52,582 nt of DNA, from assembly GCA_022824305.1 (NCBI GenBank), contig JAJEAD010000034.1, positions 1-52,582 on the forward strand, read 5' to 3'. Of this stretch, positions 42,949 to 52,104 are shown one piece after another; the stretch's first letter is position 1, and every line of letters begins with the position of its first letter. This DNA comes from Gammaproteobacteria bacterium. Its GTDB lineage: Bacteria > Pseudomonadota > Gammaproteobacteria > HK1. The notes beneath the pieces were generated by a model. It was not told the origin of the DNA. It ran no database searches and saw nothing but the letters and a program-made list of their open reading frames with translations. Position numbers and translations under genes: made by a program.

Positions 42949-44406
42949 ATGGAGCAGTTGCCCGTCTTCCTGAACCTCCGCGGCTGGCCCTGCCTGGTGG
43001 TCGGCGCGGGCCGGGTCGGGGCCGGCAAGGCCGAGGTGCTGACGGCGGCCGGGGCCCGGGTGCGCATCGTCGCTCCCGAGGCCGGCGCGCGCGCGGCGGA
43101 GCTCGCGGAAGCGGGACGGGTCTCTCTCGACCGCCGGGCCTTCGGGGACTCGGACCTCGACGGCTGCCGCCTCGTCGTCGCGGCGACCGACGATCGCGCG
43201 CTGAACCGCCGCATCGTCGCGCTCGCGGAGTCCCGCGGGGTGCTCGCGAACAGCGCCTCCGAGGCGCGCATCGGAGACTTCTCGATGCCCGCGATCGTCG
43301 ACCGCTCCCCGGTGCTCGCCGCGGTGTCGACGGGAGGCGCGTCGCCCTCCCTCGCGCGCTACGTGCGCGCCCGCCTCGAGACCCTCATCCCCCGCTCCTT
43401 CGGCCGCCTCGCGGAGCTCGCCCGCGCGGCCCGGCCGGAAGTCAACGCGCGGCTGCCCCGCATCTCGGACCGGCGCGCGTTCTGGGATCGGGTCTTCGAA
43501 GGCCCGATCGCGGAGATGGCCTTCGCGGGGCGCCTCGACGAGGCCCGCGCCGCGCTCGCGGCGCTGCTCGATTCCGGCGGCGGGAGCGCGCCCGCCACCG
43601 GGGAGGTGTACCTGGTCGGCGCCGGCCCCGGCGACCCGGACCTGCTCACCTTCCGCGCGATGCGCCTCATGCAGCAGGCGGACGTCGTCGTCCACGACCG
43701 CCTCGTCTCGCCGGGGGTGCTCGCGCTCGCGCGCCGCGACGCGGAGGTGATCTACGCCGGCAAGCGCCGCGCCGAGCACGCGATCGAGCAGCCGGGCATC
43801 AACCGGCTCCTCGTGCGCCTCGCGCGCGAAGGCAAGCGGGTGCTCAGGCTCAAGGGCGGCGACCCCTTCACATTCGGACGAGGCGGGGAGGAGATCGCCA
43901 CCCTCGCCGAGGAAGGGATCCCCTTCCAGGTCGTCCCCGGGGTGACCGCGGCCTCGGGTTGCGCGGCCTACGCCGGCATCCCGCTCACCCACCGCGATCA
44001 CGCCCACGCCTGCATCTTCGTCACCGGCAACCGCGTCGAGGGCCGGGTGGCCCTCGACTGGGAGGCGGTGACGCGTCCGGACCAGACCGTCGTCGTCTAC
44101 ATGGGCCTCGCGAGCCTCCACGAGATCTGCGCCGGGCTCGTCCGGCACGGACTCGACGCCGCGACGCCCGCCGCGCTCGTCGAGCAGGGCACCACCGAGA
44201 GCCAGCGGGTGATCGAGGGTTGCCTCGGGACCCTCCCGGACCACGCGGAGGGCGCCGCGGCGCGCGCCCCCGCCCTGCTCATCGTGGGAGAGGTCGTGCG
44301 CCTGCGCGGGCGCCTCGACTGGTACCGCCCCGGCGAATCCGGAGCGCCGGCTCACGCGCACGCGACCCTCGCCCACTCCGAAGGGGATTCCGGGCGCGGA
44401 GACTGA
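42949..44406 (+). CDS. cysG: Siroheme synthase: uroporphyrinogen-III methyltransferase, precorrin-2 dehydrogenase and ferrochelatase
   Basis: This trifunctional enzyme supplies precorrin-2 and sirohydrochlorin. The N-terminal half is the NAD-dependent dehydrogenase/chelatase (VVGAGRVGAGKAEVL at residues about 17-31; VSTGGASPSLARYVR in the active site). The C-terminal half, from about residue 215, is the methyltransferase (YLVGAGPGDPDLLTFRAM, then RLKGGDPFTFGRGGEE and VPGVTAASGCAAYAG). The 485 residues include an extra C-terminal tail rich in Ala and His. It feeds the downstream cobalamin genes: its sirohydrochlorin product is the substrate of CbiX. It is the last gene of the cobH operon. Confidence 0.94.
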   Translation: MEQLPVFLNLRGWPCLVVGAGRVGAGKAEVLTAAGARVRIVAPEAGARAAELAEAGRVSLDRRAFGDSDLDGCRLVVAATDDRALNRRIVALAESRGVLANSASEARIGDFSMPAIVDRSPVLAAVSTGGASPSLARYVRARLETLIPRSFGRLAELARAARPEVNARLPRISDRRAFWDRVFEGPIAEMAFAGRLDEARAALAALLDSGGGSAPATGEVYLVGAGPGDPDLLTFRAMRLMQQADVVVHDRLVSPGVLALARRDAEVIYAGKRRAEHAIEQPGINRLLVRLAREGKRVLRLKGGDPFTFGRGGEEIATLAEEGIPFQVVPGVTAASGCAAYAGIPLTHRDHAHACIFVTGNRVEGRVALDWEAVTRPDQTVVVYMGLASLHEICAGLVRHGLDAATPAALVEQGTTESQRVIEGCLGTLPDHAEGAAARAPALLIVGEVVRLRGRLDWYRPGESGAPAHAHATLAHSEGDSGRGD

Positions 44407-44460
44407 AGGCTCCCGCTTCCGTCGCCGCTTCTACGGGTTGCCGGATCGCAAATCGCGGTA

Positions 44461-44640
44461 TCTCGCCGATCTTCGGAAGCGTCAGGCGCGAAGACCTCGG
44501 TAGGGGCAAGGCGATGCCGCGCCAGGGCGCGAAAGGCGGGAGCCGGACACAGGCGAAGTGCCGGTGGCACTTCGTCCCGGCCTGCAAGTGGAGCAGGGAC
44601 TGCGAAGCGCAGCAGGTACCTGGACAGTACGTCGAGCCTC
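44461..44640 (-). repeat. Dispersed structured repeat, copy B
   Basis: This copy lies between the convergent cysG and cobK genes, in the sense of cobK and about 70 bases after its stop. It aligns with copy C (50404-50667). It contains the hairpin GCGAAGTGCC-GGT-GGCACTTCGT at 44553-44576, and shares AGCAGGGACTGCG and the TACGTCGA segment. The stem differs from copy C by a paired change (see findings). Confidence 0.75.
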
Positions 44641-44708
44641 GTGGCCGCGCTTGACGCTGCCCATCCTTGCGGCAAGCGGAAGTCCGTCCGGAGCGAAGCG
44701 CTTCGGGT

Positions 44709-45461
44709 TCAGTCGGACGCGAGTCGTTCCTCCACCCAGGACAGCGCGGCGGCGACCGAGTCCACTCTTTCGCCCGGCGGCGGGGGCGGACGGGCGATCA
44801 TGACGACCGGGATCCCGAGCGTGCGGGCGGCGGCAATCTTCGGGTAGGCGGCGCGGCCCCCGGCGTTCTTCGATACCAGCACGTCGATCGCGTGCGACTC
44901 CAGGAGGCGGCGCTCCCCCTCGATGTCGAAGGGCCCCCGCGCGAGCAGCAGCGTGACCCGATCCGCCTCGGGGGCCGGCTCCGGGGCTTCGATTGACCGG
45001 ACCACGTAGCGGAGCTCCGGCACCCGCAGAAAGGGCTCGAGACCGCGGCTGCCGATCGTCAGCAGCACCCGCCGGCCGAGCCCCGGCAGCGCCCGCGCCG
45101 CGGCATCGGCGTCGGCGGCGACAATCCAGCGCTCGCCCGTGGCCTGCGTCCACGGCGCGCGATGGAGCGCGATGCGGGGCACCGCCGCCCCTTCGCAGGC
45201 GGCGGCGGCGTGCGCGGAGATCGCCTCGGCGTAGGGGTGGGTGGCGTCCACGACCACTCGGATTCCCTCTCTCCGGAGGTAGGCTTCGAGCCCGCCCGCG
45301 CCGCCGAAGCCGCCCCGGCGCAGCGTGCCGGGAATCTCCGCGGGCCGGCGCGTGCGCCCCGCGAGCGAGCTGATCGTCTCGACTCCCGGCTTGCCGGCGA
45401 GGGCGCGGGCAAGCTCCGTCGCCTCCTGCGTCCCTCCGAGGATCAGCACGCGATCACTCAC
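44709..45461 (-). CDS. cobK: Precorrin-6A reductase
   Basis: CobK/CbiJ reduces precorrin-6A with NADPH. The 250-residue protein starts SDRVLILGGTQEATELARAL, the typical Rossmann start, followed by VVVDATHPYAEAISAHAA and VPRIALHRAPW, then LLTIGSRGLEPF and VSKNAGG near the end. I chose the GTG at 45461, preceded by GGAGCGGG; the ATG at 45491 would add ten residues without similarity. The cbiD gene lies upstream on the same strand, 156 bases away. Confidence 0.93.
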   Translation of the reverse strand: MSDRVLILGGTQEATELARALAGKPGVETISSLAGRTRRPAEIPGTLRRGGFGGAGGLEAYLRREGIRVVVDATHPYAEAISAHAAAACEGAAVPRIALHRAPWTQATGERWIVAADADAAARALPGLGRRVLLTIGSRGLEPFLRVPELRYVVRSIEAPEPAPEADRVTLLLARGPFDIEGERRLLESHAIDVLVSKNAGGRAAYPKIAAARTLGIPVVMIARPPPPPGERVDSVAAALSWVEERLASD

Positions 45462-45617
45462 CGACCCGCTCCGATCCCGCGCTCCGGCCACACCGGGGAT
45501 CCTTCCCGTCGACGGGTACGCCGCCGGGGCCGCGGCCGATCACGGGGCACGCGCCGTGGCTGCAAGCGCCCGGGCGAGCATCGTCGGCGCGCCCGGCCCC
45601 CCGCGGGCCGCTTACGC

Positions 45618-46703
45618 TCATTCACTGCTGCGGGCCACGATGGCGCCGTCCCGGTCCACGATCACGACGTCGATCTCGAGCCCGCCGCGCACCACGCCGA
45701 GCGCGGCCTCTCTCGCGGCGTCCGCCACCGCCCCTGCGAGCGGGACCCCCGCCTCGCGGGCCAGGCCGAGCGCCTCCGCCGCGCTGTTCGCGGCACGGAG
45801 GCGTTGCGCGAGCGCCGGGTCCGCGCCGCAGCGCTCGGCGCGCTCCGCGAGGCCGGCCGAATCGACCCGGCTGCGACTCGAGTGGAGGTCCAGGTGTCCG
45901 TCCGCGAGCTTGGAGATCTTCGCGAAGCCCCCACCGATGGTCACCCGCGGGACCGGGTGCCGGCGCAGGTACTTGAGGAAGCCGCCCGCGAAGTCCCCCA
46001 TGTCGATCATCGCTTCGAGGGGCAGCGCGTGGAGCCTGCGTACCGAGTCCTCCGATGTGCTCCCGGTGCAGCCGGCGACGTGCCGGAGTCCCACCGCCCG
46101 CGCGACGTCCACGCCGCGGTGGATGGAGTGGATCCACGCCGAGCAGGAGTAGGGGATGACGATGCCGGTCGTGCCGAGGATGGAGAGCCCACCGACGATC
46201 CCCAGGCGCGGGTTCCAGGTCCGCTCCGCCAGGCGCTCGCCGTCGCGCACTCCGATCTCGACGCTCAGGTCCCCGCTTCCCCCGTGCGCGATGGCGACGT
46301 CGGCCACCGCCTCGCGCATCATCCGCCGCGGCACCGGGTTGATCGCCGGCTCGCCCACCGCGAGGGGAAGGCCGGGCCGGGTTACCGTGCCCACTCCCGG
46401 ACCGGCCCGGAACTCCACCCCGGCGCCGGGCGCGCCTTCGCGCACGGTGGCGACGACGAGCGCGAGGTGGGTAACGTCGGGGTCGTCCCCCGCATCCTTC
46501 ACGATGCCCGCACGGGCGAACCCGGGGCCGAGCTCCTCCGTTGCGAGCGCGAAGGAAGGCCGTTGGCCCCTGGGCAGGGTGATCGTGACCGGGTCGGGGA
46601 ACTCGCCGGTGAGCAAGGCGGTGTAGGCGGCCCGGGTCGCGGCGGTGGCGCAGGCGCCGGTCGTCCAACCGCGCCGCAGGCGCTCTGTGCTGGGCCGCGA
46701 CAT
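45618..46703 (-). CDS. cbiD: Cobalt-precorrin-5B C1-methyltransferase
   Basis: CbiD methylates C-1 after acetaldehyde loss and takes the place of CobF. The 361-residue protein has LRRGWTTGACATAATRAAY at the N-terminus, the core TRPGLPLAVGEPAINPVPRR, GLSILGTTGIVIPYSCSAWI, and GGFAKISKLADGHLDLHS, all CbiD signatures. The start is the ATG at 46703; the longer open frame upstream is the reverse shadow of cobB. It is divergent from cobB across a 408-base gap. Confidence 0.95.
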   Translation of the reverse strand: MSRPSTERLRRGWTTGACATAATRAAYTALLTGEFPDPVTITLPRGQRPSFALATEELGPGFARAGIVKDAGDDPDVTHLALVVATVREGAPGAGVEFRAGPGVGTVTRPGLPLAVGEPAINPVPRRMMREAVADVAIAHGGSGDLSVEIGVRDGERLAERTWNPRLGIVGGLSILGTTGIVIPYSCSAWIHSIHRGVDVARAVGLRHVAGCTGSTSEDSVRRLHALPLEAMIDMGDFAGGFLKYLRRHPVPRVTIGGGFAKISKLADGHLDLHSSRSRVDSAGLAERAERCGADPALAQRLRAANSAAEALGLAREAGVPLAGAVADAAREAALGVVRGGLEIDVVIVDRDGAIVARSSE

Positions 46704-47111
46704 GCGCAGATTGTAGTGATCTCGCGACAATACGCCGTGACATCGGTCGCCAGGGCCTCCGTTCCGTGCAAAATGGCTGCCCATGGCTCCCGCCCGTAGA
46801 GCGCTGAAGACCATTCTGCGAAGAGCGGGGAGTTCCCGGGGGATTCCGGGGCAACGCAGTCGCCGAGTCCACACTCCGGCGCCGCCTGCTTCCCGCTCGA
46901 ACCTTCGCCCGCGCCTTCGCCTCATGGACGACATCATCCCCGCCGGAACGCACTGCGATTCGCTCGAGTCGAGCGCCCTCGCAGGGCGGGCGTCGTCCGT
47001 CCCGCGAGGGCGGAAATCCATCGGCCCTGCCGATCGAGGACGCGCACGAAGGGGAGTGCGAGCTCCCCGCGTTCCGTTGCCCCCGCGAGCGTCGGACGCA
47101 GGGGGCCCTCG
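46704..47111. other. 408-base divergent intergenic region (cbiD / cobB)
   Basis: It must hold promoters for both directions. GC-rich hairpins are visible, for example GGGGAG-TGCGAG-CTCCCC near 47053. Some pieces vaguely recall cobalamin aptamers, but no B12 box was found on either strand, so no riboswitch is called. No gene is supported. Confidence 0.5.
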
Positions 47112-48455
47112 GTGAGCCGCGGGCTCGTGATCGCCGCCCCCGCTTCGGGGAGCGGGAAGACCACCGTCACGCTCGCGCTGCTGCGCTACCTGCGCGACGC
47201 CGGGGTGCGGGTCGCGTCCCTGAAGGTGGGACCGGACTACATCGACCCCGCCTTCCACGCCGCCGCGAGCGGACGGGCCTGCTTCAATCTCGATCCCTGG
47301 GCGATGCGCGCCCCGACCTTCGCGGCGGCGCTCGCCGCCGCGTCGGACGACGCGGAGATCGTGATCGCCGAGGGAGTGATGGGCCTCTTCGACGGCGCCA
47401 CCGCGCACGAAGGCTCCACGGGGGACGTCGCCGCGGCGACCGGGTGGCCGGTGCTCCTCGTGGTCGACGCGGGCGCGATGGCGGCCTCCGCCGCGGCGGT
47501 GGTCCACGGCTTTGCAGATTTCCGCGACGACGTCGAGGTGGCCGCAGTCGTCTTCAACCGCGTGGGCAGCGAACGGCACGCGGAGCTGCTCGTGGAGGCG
47601 AGCGCGGGCGTCGGCGTGCCGGTGCTCGGCTGCCTGCGCCGCGATCCCGCGCTCTCGCTCTCCAGCCGGCACCTGGGACTGGTGCAGGCCTCGGAACACC
47701 CCGATCTCGAAGCCTTCCTCGAGCGCGCCGCGGGCGTGGTCGCCGGCGCCCTCGACACCGCGGCCCTGATACGGCTCCCGCGCCGCGCCCGGATCGACCC
47801 GACGTCACCCGGCCCCGGCGCGTCCCGGCCCGGGCCGCTCCCGGTCATCGGCCAGCGCATCGCGGTCGCCCGGGATCGGGCCTTCGCGTTCGTCTATCCC
47901 CTGGTGCTCGAGGGATGGCGGCAGGCGGGGGCGGAGGTGTCCACGTTCTCGCCGCTCGCCGACGAGGCGCCTCCTCCCCATGCCGACGCGGTGTACCTTC
48001 CCGGCGGATACCCCGAGCTCCACGCCGGCCGCCTCGCCGCCTCGCGCCGCTTCATCACGGGGCTCCGGGCCGCCGCGGCGCGCGGCGCCGCGGTGTACGG
48101 CGAGTGCGGCGGGTACATGGCGCTCGGCGAGACGCTCACCGACGCGGACGGGGCGGCGCACGCCATGGCCGGTCTGCTGCCGCTCGCCACCACCTTCGCC
48201 GAACGGGGACTGACGCTCGGCTACCGGGGCGCGGCAACCCTCGCCGAGGGTCCGCTCGGCGCCGCGGGAACCCCCTATCGCGGGCACGAGTTCCACTACG
48301 CCCGGGTGCTGCGCGAGGACGGCGACGCGGCGCTGTTCCGCTGCGCCGATTCGCGCGGCCGCGACCTGGGCCCGGCGGGGCGCAGAGTTGGTAGGATCCA
48401 GGGATCCTTCGTGCACCTGGTCGATCGCATGGACGCATCGCACGAGAGCGAATGA
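47112..48455 (+). CDS. cobB: Cobyrinic acid a,c-diamide synthase
   Basis: CobB/CbiA amidates the a and c acetate side chains with glutamine and ATP. The 447-residue protein shows the ATP loop [16 protein letters not shown] (residues about 9-24), [23 protein letters not shown], and a C-terminal glutaminase domain with [12 protein letters not shown] (nucleophile) and HEFHYARVL. It starts at a GTG at 47112. The same family handles hydrogenobyrinate or cobyrinate, so it does not tell the pathway. The stop overlaps the ATG of a 40-residue frame. Confidence 0.95.
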   Translation: MSRGLVIAAPASGSGKTTVTLALLRYLRDAGVRVASLKVGPDYIDPAFHAAASGRACFNLDPWAMRAPTFAAALAAASDDAEIVIAEGVMGLFDGATAHEGSTGDVAAATGWPVLLVVDAGAMAASAAAVVHGFADFRDDVEVAAVVFNRVGSERHAELLVEASAGVGVPVLGCLRRDPALSLSSRHLGLVQASEHPDLEAFLERAAGVVAGALDTAALIRLPRRARIDPTSPGPGASRPGPLPVIGQRIAVARDRAFAFVYPLVLEGWRQAGAEVSTFSPLADEAPPPHADAVYLPGGYPELHAGRLAASRRFITGLRAAAARGAAVYGECGGYMALGETLTDADGAAHAMAGLLPLATTFAERGLTLGYRGAATLAEGPLGAAGTPYRGHEFHYARVLREDGDAALFRCADSRGRDLGPAGRRVGRIQGSFVHLVDRMDASHESE

Positions 48456-48574
48456 ACGAGAGGATGCCCCCGGGCGGCGGCGCCAGCGCGCGCCTGCCCT
48501 ACGACGAAGAGTTGCGCGGCGGCCCTGCGATGACGCGCGCGAAGCGCAATCCGCCCCGAGGCGTCGAGGCGTGA
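48452..48574 (+). CDS. Possible 40-residue coupling peptide between cobB and cobT
   Basis: The frame starts with an ATG overlapping the cobB stop (ATGA) and ends with a TGA overlapping the cobT GTG (GTGA), filling the whole 115-base gap. The product reads [20 protein letters not shown] with a basic tail ([14 protein letters not shown]). It may be a leader that couples translation of cobT to cobB, or a remnant of a lost gene. No family is recognised. The double overlap is the evidence; chance is possible in such GC-rich DNA. Confidence 0.4.
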   Translation: MNERMPPGGGASARLPYDEELRGGPAMTRAKRNPPRGVEA

Positions 48575-49611
48575 CCATCCCCCCGGAGATATCGGTCCCG
48601 CCCGTCTCGCGCGAGCTTGACGGACAGATCCGGCACGCCATCGATACGAAGACCAAGCCGCTCGGCGCGCTCGGGGCGATCGAGGCGCTGGCCGCGCGCA
48701 TCGCCCGGATCCAGGGGACGCCCACGCCCAGCCTCAGGCTCTGCCGTCTCGTCCTCTTCGCCGCCGACCACGGCGTCGCGGCCGAAGGCGTCTCCGCCTA
48801 TCCGCAGGAAGTGACGCGGCAGATGGTGCTCAACTTCCTCGCCGGCGGCGCGGCCGCGAACGTGTTCGCACGCCAGGTCGGGGTCGACCTGAGCGTCGTC
48901 GACGCGGGCATTGCAGGCGAGCCCCTGGACGTTCCCGGACTCGTGCCCCGGCGGATCGCGGCGGGCACCGCGAACTTCGTCGTCGAGCCCGCGATGTCTC
49001 CCGAGCAGTGCGAAGCCGCGCTGCGAAACGGCCTCCTCCTCGGGGAAGACATCTCGGCCGACGCCGCCGCCTTCGGCGAGATGGGGATCGCGAACACGTC
49101 CTCGGCGAGCATGATTGCCCACAAGCTCACCGGGGCGGACCTCGATTCGCTGGTCGGACCCGGCACCGGGCTCGACGCGCCGGGGCTCGCGCGCAAGACG
49201 GCGGTGCTCGCGCGCGCGGCGGCGCGCACCGCGCCCCGCCTCGGTCCCGGAGACGCCCTGCGCGAGTACGGCGGCTTCGAGATCGTCATGATGGCCGGCG
49301 CGATGATCGGAGCGGCCCGCACGGGCTCGCTGGTGCTCGTGGACGGCTTCATCGCGAGCGTCGCGGCGCTCGCGGCGGCGGGCCTCGCGCCGGGCTTGAG
49401 CGACTACCTCGTGTTCGCGCACCGCTCCGCCGAGCCCGGGCATCGCGCGGTGCTCGATGCCCTCGGGGCCCGGCCCCTGCTGGAGCTGGACATGCGCCTC
49501 GGCGAGGGCACCGGAGCGCTGCTCGCGTGGCCCCTGCTCCGGTGCGCGGCGGCAACGCTCTCGGAGATGGCGAGCTTCGAGAGCGCGGGGGTGAGCGGAC
49601 CCCGGGAATGA
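48571..49611 (+). CDS. cobT: Nicotinate-nucleotide-dimethylbenzimidazole phosphoribosyltransferase
   Basis: CobT (CobU in Pseudomonas naming) makes alpha-ribazole phosphate for the lower ligand. The 346-residue protein has [20 protein letters not shown], then [18 protein letters not shown], the [11 protein letters not shown] active-site region and [16 protein letters not shown]; the catalytic glutamate lies in the C-terminal part ([18 protein letters not shown]). The GTG start at 48571 is the end of the coupling frame. ATGA overlap with cobS. Confidence 0.95.
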   Translation: MTIPPEISVPPVSRELDGQIRHAIDTKTKPLGALGAIEALAARIARIQGTPTPSLRLCRLVLFAADHGVAAEGVSAYPQEVTRQMVLNFLAGGAAANVFARQVGVDLSVVDAGIAGEPLDVPGLVPRRIAAGTANFVVEPAMSPEQCEAALRNGLLLGEDISADAAAFGEMGIANTSSASMIAHKLTGADLDSLVGPGTGLDAPGLARKTAVLARAAARTAPRLGPGDALREYGGFEIVMMAGAMIGAARTGSLVLVDGFIASVAALAAAGLAPGLSDYLVFAHRSAEPGHRAVLDALGARPLLELDMRLGEGTGALLAWPLLRCAAATLSEMASFESAGVSGPRE

Positions 49612-50390
49612 GCGGCGCCCGCCGGAGCCGCGCGCGCGAAGAGCTCGAGCTGCTTCTGCTTGCGGTGCAGCTCCTCACCCGCGTTCCGGTGCCCTTGCGC
49701 GAGCCGGCGCACGAGGCGCGCTCCGGCGCCGCCGCTCGCTACTACCCGCTCGTCGGAGCCGCGGTGGGCGCGCTCGCGGGCGCCGTCTTCTGGGCCGCCC
49801 ATCTCGTCCTCCCCCTCGGCCTCGCGCTGGTGCTCTCCACCGCCGCTTCGCTGCTCGTCACCGGAGCTTTCCACGAGGACGGCTTCGCCGACGCCTGCGA
49901 CGGTCTCGGCGGCGGCCGGACCCGGGAGCGCGCGCTCGAGATCATGCGCGACAGCCGCCTCGGCACCTACGGCGCGGCGGGACTCGGACTGATGCTGGCG
50001 GCGAAGGTCCTCGCGCTCGCGGCGCTGCCCCCGGACGCGATTCCCGGGCTGTTCGTCGCGGCCCACGCCGCCAGCCGCTCCTCCGCGGTGCTCGCGCTCG
50101 CAACCGGAGACTACGCGCGCGAAGCCGGCATCGCCCGGCCGGTCTCCGGCGCCGTCGGCGCCGGCAGCCTCGCATTCGCGCTCGCGATCGGGGCGGCGGC
50201 GCTGGCGCTGCCCCTCGCGGCGCTCGGCCCCGGGGCGCTGCTCGCGGGTCTGGCGGGCCTTGCGGTGGGGCACGTCGCGATGCGCGCCGCCTACGAGCGC
50301 AAGCTCGGCGGCTACACCGGCGACTGCCTCGGGGGCGTGCAGCAGACGAGCGAGCTCGGGATGTACGTCGGGATAGTGGCGGCGCTCTAG
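49608..50390 (+). CDS. cobS: Adenosylcobinamide-GDP ribazoletransferase (cobalamin synthase)
   Basis: CobS (CobV) is the inner-membrane enzyme that joins the lower-ligand nucleotide loop to adenosyl-GDP-cobinamide. The 260-residue protein is strongly hydrophobic with about six helices and has the metal-binding block [18 protein letters not shown] with [16 protein letters not shown], and [16 protein letters not shown] near the end. It completes the operon cobB-cobT-cobS. The kinase/guanylyltransferase gene (cobU/cobP) that should act just before it is not in the window. Confidence 0.95.
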   Translation: MSGARRSRAREELELLLLAVQLLTRVPVPLREPAHEARSGAAARYYPLVGAAVGALAGAVFWAAHLVLPLGLALVLSTAASLLVTGAFHEDGFADACDGLGGGRTRERALEIMRDSRLGTYGAAGLGLMLAAKVLALAALPPDAIPGLFVAAHAASRSSAVLALATGDYAREAGIARPVSGAVGAGSLAFALAIGAAALALPLAALGPGALLAGLAGLAVGHVAMRAAYERKLGGYTGDCLGGVQQTSELGMYVGIVAAL

Positions 50391-50403
50391 CCGCAGCATC
50401 CCC

Positions 50404-50667
50404 CCGCCTTCCTGCTGCGGACGCCAATCTGCTCATGTTAGCGGGCTGTACTCGCTCGAGCCGCTTCGACGTAGTGTCCGCTACCTGCTTCGCTGCGCAG
50501 TCCCTGCTGCGCTTGCAGGCGGGGCGAGCCATCCCTGGCTTGCCCGCTCGCCGGGACGAAGCGCCACCGGCGCTTCGTCTGTTTCCGGCTCGCCCTTCAG
50601 CGTCTCTCGCTCCGTGCGACCCGCTACCATGGCACCTTGACGCCCTCGCTACGAAAATCGGTGAGAA
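50404..50667 (+). repeat. Dispersed structured repeat, copy C (longest)
   Basis: The element begins 13 bases after the cobS stop in the sense of cobS. It includes the 26-base motif shared with copy A (50409-50434), TACCTGCTTCGCTGCGCAGT and TGCGCTTGCAGGC shared with copy B, and a perfect hairpin at 50555-50579 (GACGAAGCGCC-ACC-GGCGCTTCGTC). It ends near ACGAAAATCGGTGAG. No protein in any frame is credible. The remaining bases up to the integrase (50668-50892) show no gene. Confidence 0.75.
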
Positions 50668-50892
50668 AATGGGGTCACTGGGTTCCACCCCGAGAATCAT
50701 CCGACTGTCAGCGCGTCGGTATGATAACCTGCTGTAAATGAGCTACTTTCTCGCATTCGCGCCTCGCTCCACCTCTTGCGTTTCTGTCTGAACTGCGCTC
50801 AAATGCGCGCCGAGTTGATGCCGGTCGTTTACGGTTTGATGACGGATTGTCCTCAGCCTCCGGCTCGAAAAAAACTGGCGCGGAGCGTAGCC

Positions 50893-52077
50893 ATGCCGAA
50901 ACGAAGCGCACTGCGAATCACCAAGCGCACCGTCGATGCCCTCACCGTCGACGCCAAGGATACTCTGTTCTGGGACCGCGACTTGGCTGGCTTCGGGGTG
51001 CGGGTCCACGCCACCGGCCGCAAGCTCTACGTGGTGCAGTCGAGAGGTCCCACCGGGCTGAAGCGGGTGACCCTCGGACACCACGGCGAGCTCACCACCG
51101 ACGAGGCGAGGAAACAGGCGGCCGTCGTCATCGACCGCATCAAGCGCGGCAAGGACCCGATGCCTGCCCCGCCCGCGCCGGAGCCGACCGTCGCCGACCT
51201 CGCCGAGCGCTTCATGCGCGTGCACGTCAAGGTGAACTGCAAGCCGAGCACGGCGGCCACGTACCGCAGCCATCTCGACTGCCACATTCTGCCGGCACTG
51301 GGCGAGAGGGCGCTTGGCGCGGTCGGACGCGGCGAGGTTGCGGCGCTGCATCACCGGCTCCGTGACACGCCCACCACCGCCAACGCGGTCGTCAGGACCA
51401 TCTCGACCATGTTCCATCTGGCGGAGGCGTGGGAGCTCGTTCCGCCCGGTCGGAATCCATGCCGCTCGGTCCGACACTACAAGGAGCATGCCCGGGAGCG
51501 ATTCCTGACGCCGGAGGAGTTCCGGCGCTTGGGCCGGGTCCTGAAGGAGGCGGAGGCGGACGGCTCGGTGTGGCTGCCGGCGATCGCCGCAATCCGGCTG
51601 CTGGTGCTGACGGGATGTCGGCATTCGGAGATCGTGTCGTTGCGGTGGGACGACGTGGATCGCACGGCGGGCGAGCTTCGGCTTCGCGACGCGAAGGCGG
51701 GTCCGCGCATGGTGCCGCTGACCGAGCCGATGTCGGCGGTGCTCGCCGGCATTCGGCGCGAACCCGGCAACCCCTGGGTGATTGTCGGGCAGGGGTCGGG
51801 CACCCGTTTGTCGGGACTCCGAAACTACTGGCATTCCATCCGGGAGAAGGCCGGGCTCCACGATGTGCGGCTGCATGACTGTCGCCACAGCTATGCCTCT
51901 CGGGCATTGGCGCTCGGTGAGGGCCTGCCCACCATCGGGAAGCTGCTCGGTCACCGGAAGATAGCGACGACGGCGCGGTACGCACACCTGATGCGCGACG
52001 CGGAGAAGGTGGCAGCGACCCGCGTGGGCGACAGCATCGGCGCCCACCTCGCGCCGCGAGTCGACAAGGCCGCGTGA
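50893..52077 (+). CDS. Tyrosine recombinase / site-specific integrase, first of a tandem pair
   Basis: The 394-residue phage/island-type integrase has an N-terminal DUF4102-like arm-binding domain (TLFWDRDLAGFGVRVHATG), a core-binding SAM-like domain (about 95-180) and a catalytic domain. Catalytic residues visible are Arg in LLVLTGCRHSEI (about 241), the His-x-x-Arg box in LHDCRHSYASRAL (about 330), His in GHRK and the tyrosine in TTARYAHL (about 362). It appears intact. I use the ATG at 50893 with GGAGCG upstream; the frame is open 39 codons more. No tRNA next to it was seen. The neighbour is a close paralogue. Confidence 0.92.
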   Translation: MPKRSALRITKRTVDALTVDAKDTLFWDRDLAGFGVRVHATGRKLYVVQSRGPTGLKRVTLGHHGELTTDEARKQAAVVIDRIKRGKDPMPAPPAPEPTVADLAERFMRVHVKVNCKPSTAATYRSHLDCHILPALGERALGAVGRGEVAALHHRLRDTPTTANAVVRTISTMFHLAEAWELVPPGRNPCRSVRHYKEHARERFLTPEEFRRLGRVLKEAEADGSVWLPAIAAIRLLVLTGCRHSEIVSLRWDDVDRTAGELRLRDAKAGPRMVPLTEPMSAVLAGIRREPGNPWVIVGQGSGTRLSGLRNYWHSIREKAGLHDVRLHDCRHSYASRALALGEGLPTIGKLLGHRKIATTARYAHLMRDAEKVAATRVGDSIGAHLAPRVDKAA

Positions 52078-52104
52078 CGTTGGATGACGGAGGGCTGAAG
52101 GAAA

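Noticed and set aside
42057..44654. 865-codon plus-strand frame through cobM, cysG and repeat copy B
   Set aside because: It is out of frame with both genes and is a shadow; its end only reflects the repeat sequence.
46704..47111. Possible cobalamin riboswitch between cbiD and cobB
   Set aside because: Some GC-rich hairpins look similar, but the conserved core strings are absent.
50640..50750. tRNA-like T-arm (GGGTTCCACCCC) near the integrase
   Set aside because: No acceptor stem, anticodon arm or CCA end can be folded; not a tRNA or a clear attachment site.
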